In this document: in pieces, positions 12,823 through 14,242 of the stretch
Numbering within the stretch: the stretch's first letter is position 1
How the letters are laid out: each line of letters starts with the position of its first letter
Origin: Actinomycetota bacterium
Lineage (GTDB): Bacteria; Actinomycetota; Acidimicrobiia; Acidimicrobiales; Microtrichaceae
Reading direction: 5' to 3'
Assembly (NCBI GenBank): GCA_005777415.1
Contig: SXMI01000125.1
Span: forward strand, 1-14,242
Length of the DNA: 14,242 nt
Translations under genes and position numbers: made by a program
The notes under the pieces: model-generated
What the model saw: the letters and a program-made list of their open reading frames with translations, nothing else
Database searches by the model: none
What the model was told of the DNA's origin: nothing

Positions 12823-14242
12823 ATGGGGGGATCACATGGCGGAGCTGGGGCAGGTGGGGCGAGTGGGGCACGGATGCTGAGGCAGGGAGACGAGCGCAGC
12901 ACGACGCTGGCGCCACGCCGTCGCCAGCGTCGGGTCGAGGCGGCTCAGGTCATCGACCTTCGGGACCGCTCCCGGACCGACGGCGTCATCATCGAGCAGC
13001 CGCTGCGGGCGCTCCCGCAGCAGGAGCGTCGGGCGGTCGGCTGGAACCTGCGGGCGCTGGGCCACGTGGTCGACGCCGTGGCGCTCGCCGGCCCGTTCCT
13101 CTTCATCAACACCTTCCGCACCGACCTGGTCTCGATCCGTGTCGTGGCGCTGTTCGTGGTCGTCGGCACCCTGCTCCTCTGGCCGACGCACCGCCGCGGG
13201 CGGCAGTTGATCACCCCGGGCGAGGGCCTGTTGTCCACGCTCACGCGGATCTCGCTGGCCCCGATCATCACCACGCTGCTCTTCTCGATCGTCCGCTACA
13301 GCGACCTGTCGAACGCCCAGCGGTTCATCGACATGGTGGCCATCGTCCAGATCGTCGCCATCACGTTCCCGCTCGTCATGCTCGGTCGGTTGATCACCTA
13401 CCGGCTGGCCGTGACCTCCCGTCACCGTGGCTACGACCTCGAGGACACCCTCATCGTGGGGTCGGGTCCGATCGGGCTCGAGGTCGCCGAGGTGCTCTCC
13501 GAGAACCCGCAGTTCGGCCTGGTGCCCTGCGGGTTCGTCGACGGCTTCGACGACACCGACCTCCCGCTGCCGCTGGTGGGTCGACCCCGGGACCTCCCCG
13601 AGGTCCTGACCCGGACCCGGGTCCGACACGTCGTGCTCGCCTTCGGCTCGGCGGCCGAGTCGGAACTGGTCGCCATCATCCGGAGGTGCATGCACCCGGA
13701 CGTGCAGTTCTACGCCGTTCCCCGACTGTTCGAACTGGGGATCAGCCACGAGGACATCGGCCACGAGGTCGACGGGCTGCCGCTCATCCCGCTGCGTCAA
13801 CCCGGTTCGGCGGCCCGTTCGTGGCCCGCCAAGCGGGCCTTCGACCTGGTCGCCTCGAGCATCCTGATCCTCCTGACGTCACCGATCATGCTGGCCTGTG
13901 CCCTGGCGGTGAAGCTCTCGAGCCGGGGCCCGGTCTTCTTCCGTCAGGAGCGCATCGGCATCGGCGGCCACCCCTTCGAGATCCTCAAGTTCCGGACCCT
14001 GCGGGTGAACGACGACTCGAACACGACCTGGTCCGTCGACGACGACGACCGGGTCACCTGGGCCGGCCGGGTGCTGCGTCCGTCGCACCTCGACGAGTTG
14101 CCCCAGTTGTTCAACGTGCTCCGGGGCGAGATGTCGCTGGTCGGACCCCGCCCCCACGCCATCGGCATGAAGACCGGCCAGATCGAGTCCGCCCGTCTGG
14201 TGGCCGAATACGCCCACCGCCACCGCATCAAGCCGGGCATGA
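12823..14242 (+). CDS. Polyprenyl-phosphate sugar-1-phosphate transferase (initiating glycosyltransferase), 3' end outside window
   Basis: 473 residues visible, running off the end. Family members load the first sugar 1-phosphate onto undecaprenyl phosphate at the inner membrane face. There is a basic N-terminal segment of about 75 residues, then about four hydrophobic helices (about 82-196). A nucleotide-binding-like CoA_binding_3 domain follows: DTLIVGSGPIGLEVAEVL (208-225), with GFVDGFDD after it. From about 335 comes the bacterial sugar transferase domain: KRAFDLVASSILILLTSP with its membrane anchor, PVFFRQERIGIGG (370-382), EILKFRTL (386-393), HLDELPQLFNVLRGEMSLVG (422-441), and PRPH followed by the final KPGM. 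ATG 12823 is chosen for GGGGAG eight bases upstream; ATG 12874 is an alternative with a weaker site. Which sugar is moved (glucose, galactose or other) cannot be told. It is probably step one for the flippase and polymerase in this window. Confidence 0.92.
   Translation, partial: MGGSHGGAGAGGASGARMLRQGDERSTTLAPRRRQRRVEAAQVIDLRDRSRTDGVIIEQPLRALPQQERRAVGWNLRALGHVVDAVALAGPFLFINTFRTDLVSIRVVALFVVVGTLLLWPTHRRGRQLITPGEGLLSTLTRISLAPIITTLLFSIVRYSDLSNAQRFIDMVAIVQIVAITFPLVMLGRLITYRLAVTSRHRGYDLEDTLIVGSGPIGLEVAEVLSENPQFGLVPCGFVDGFDDTDLPLPLVGRPRDLPEVLTRTRVRHVVLAFGSAAESELVAIIRRCMHPDVQFYAVPRLFELGISHEDIGHEVDGLPLIPLRQPGSAARSWPAKRAFDLVASSILILLTSPIMLACALAVKLSSRGPVFFRQERIGIGGHPFEILKFRTLRVNDDSNTTWSVDDDDRVTWAGRVLRPSHLDELPQLFNVLRGEMSLVGPRPHAIGMKTGQIESARLVAEYAHRHRIKPGM

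Overview
The window is very GC-rich (about 70% by eye). It has many GTG starts and tight stop/start overlaps, and codons mostly end in G or C. The order tatD - small membrane protein - rsmA - ispE, plus a 33-residue bS22-like ribosomal protein, points to a high-GC actinomycete. An Acidimicrobiia-type genome fits, but that placement is inference, since no rRNA or marker phylogeny can be done here. Coding density is high and no gene-free stretch exceeds 300 bases. I saw no tRNA, rRNA, CRISPR array, insertion sequence or phage gene.

Positions 1-2367 hold a nucleoside salvage group: the C-terminal part of a PfkB-family (adenosine-kinase-like) sugar kinase, deoxyribose-phosphate aldolase (deoC) in a 4-base overlap with it, and a convergent trimeric-type purine nucleoside phosphorylase. 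The phosphorylase and aldolase act on linked steps of purine (deoxy)nucleoside breakdown. The kinase may recapture nucleosides.

Positions 2472-5408 hold the most unusual gene, a 978-residue protein. It joins an O-antigen polymerase/ligase-like membrane domain to a Wzz-like chain-length domain and a cytoplasmic BY-kinase-like domain whose ATP-binding loop has decayed.

Positions 5449-8345 are a housekeeping block on the + strand: tatD, a small single-pass membrane protein of unknown function, rsmA (16S rRNA dimethyladenosine transferase) and ispE (MEP isoprenoid pathway). A 33-residue bS22/COX24-type protein lies convergent to ispE at 8364-8465.

From 8605 to the end the window returns to cell-surface polysaccharide. 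It contains a second Wzz-like protein with a degenerate BY-kinase domain, a Wzx-like flippase, a convergent BioF2/CelD-type GNAT acyltransferase, and the start of a polyprenyl-phosphate sugar-1-phosphate transferase that runs off the window. Together with the polymerase fusion these supply most of a Wzx/Wzy-type export pathway: initiating transferase, flippase, polymerase and co-polymerase. The housekeeping block splits the set in two.

Three patterns recur. Several genes have a -10-like hexamer only 6-9 bases before the start codon, suggesting leaderless transcripts. Each of the three convergent gene pairs has an inverted repeat at the stop codons. Both BY-kinase-like domains have lost the Walker A lysine.
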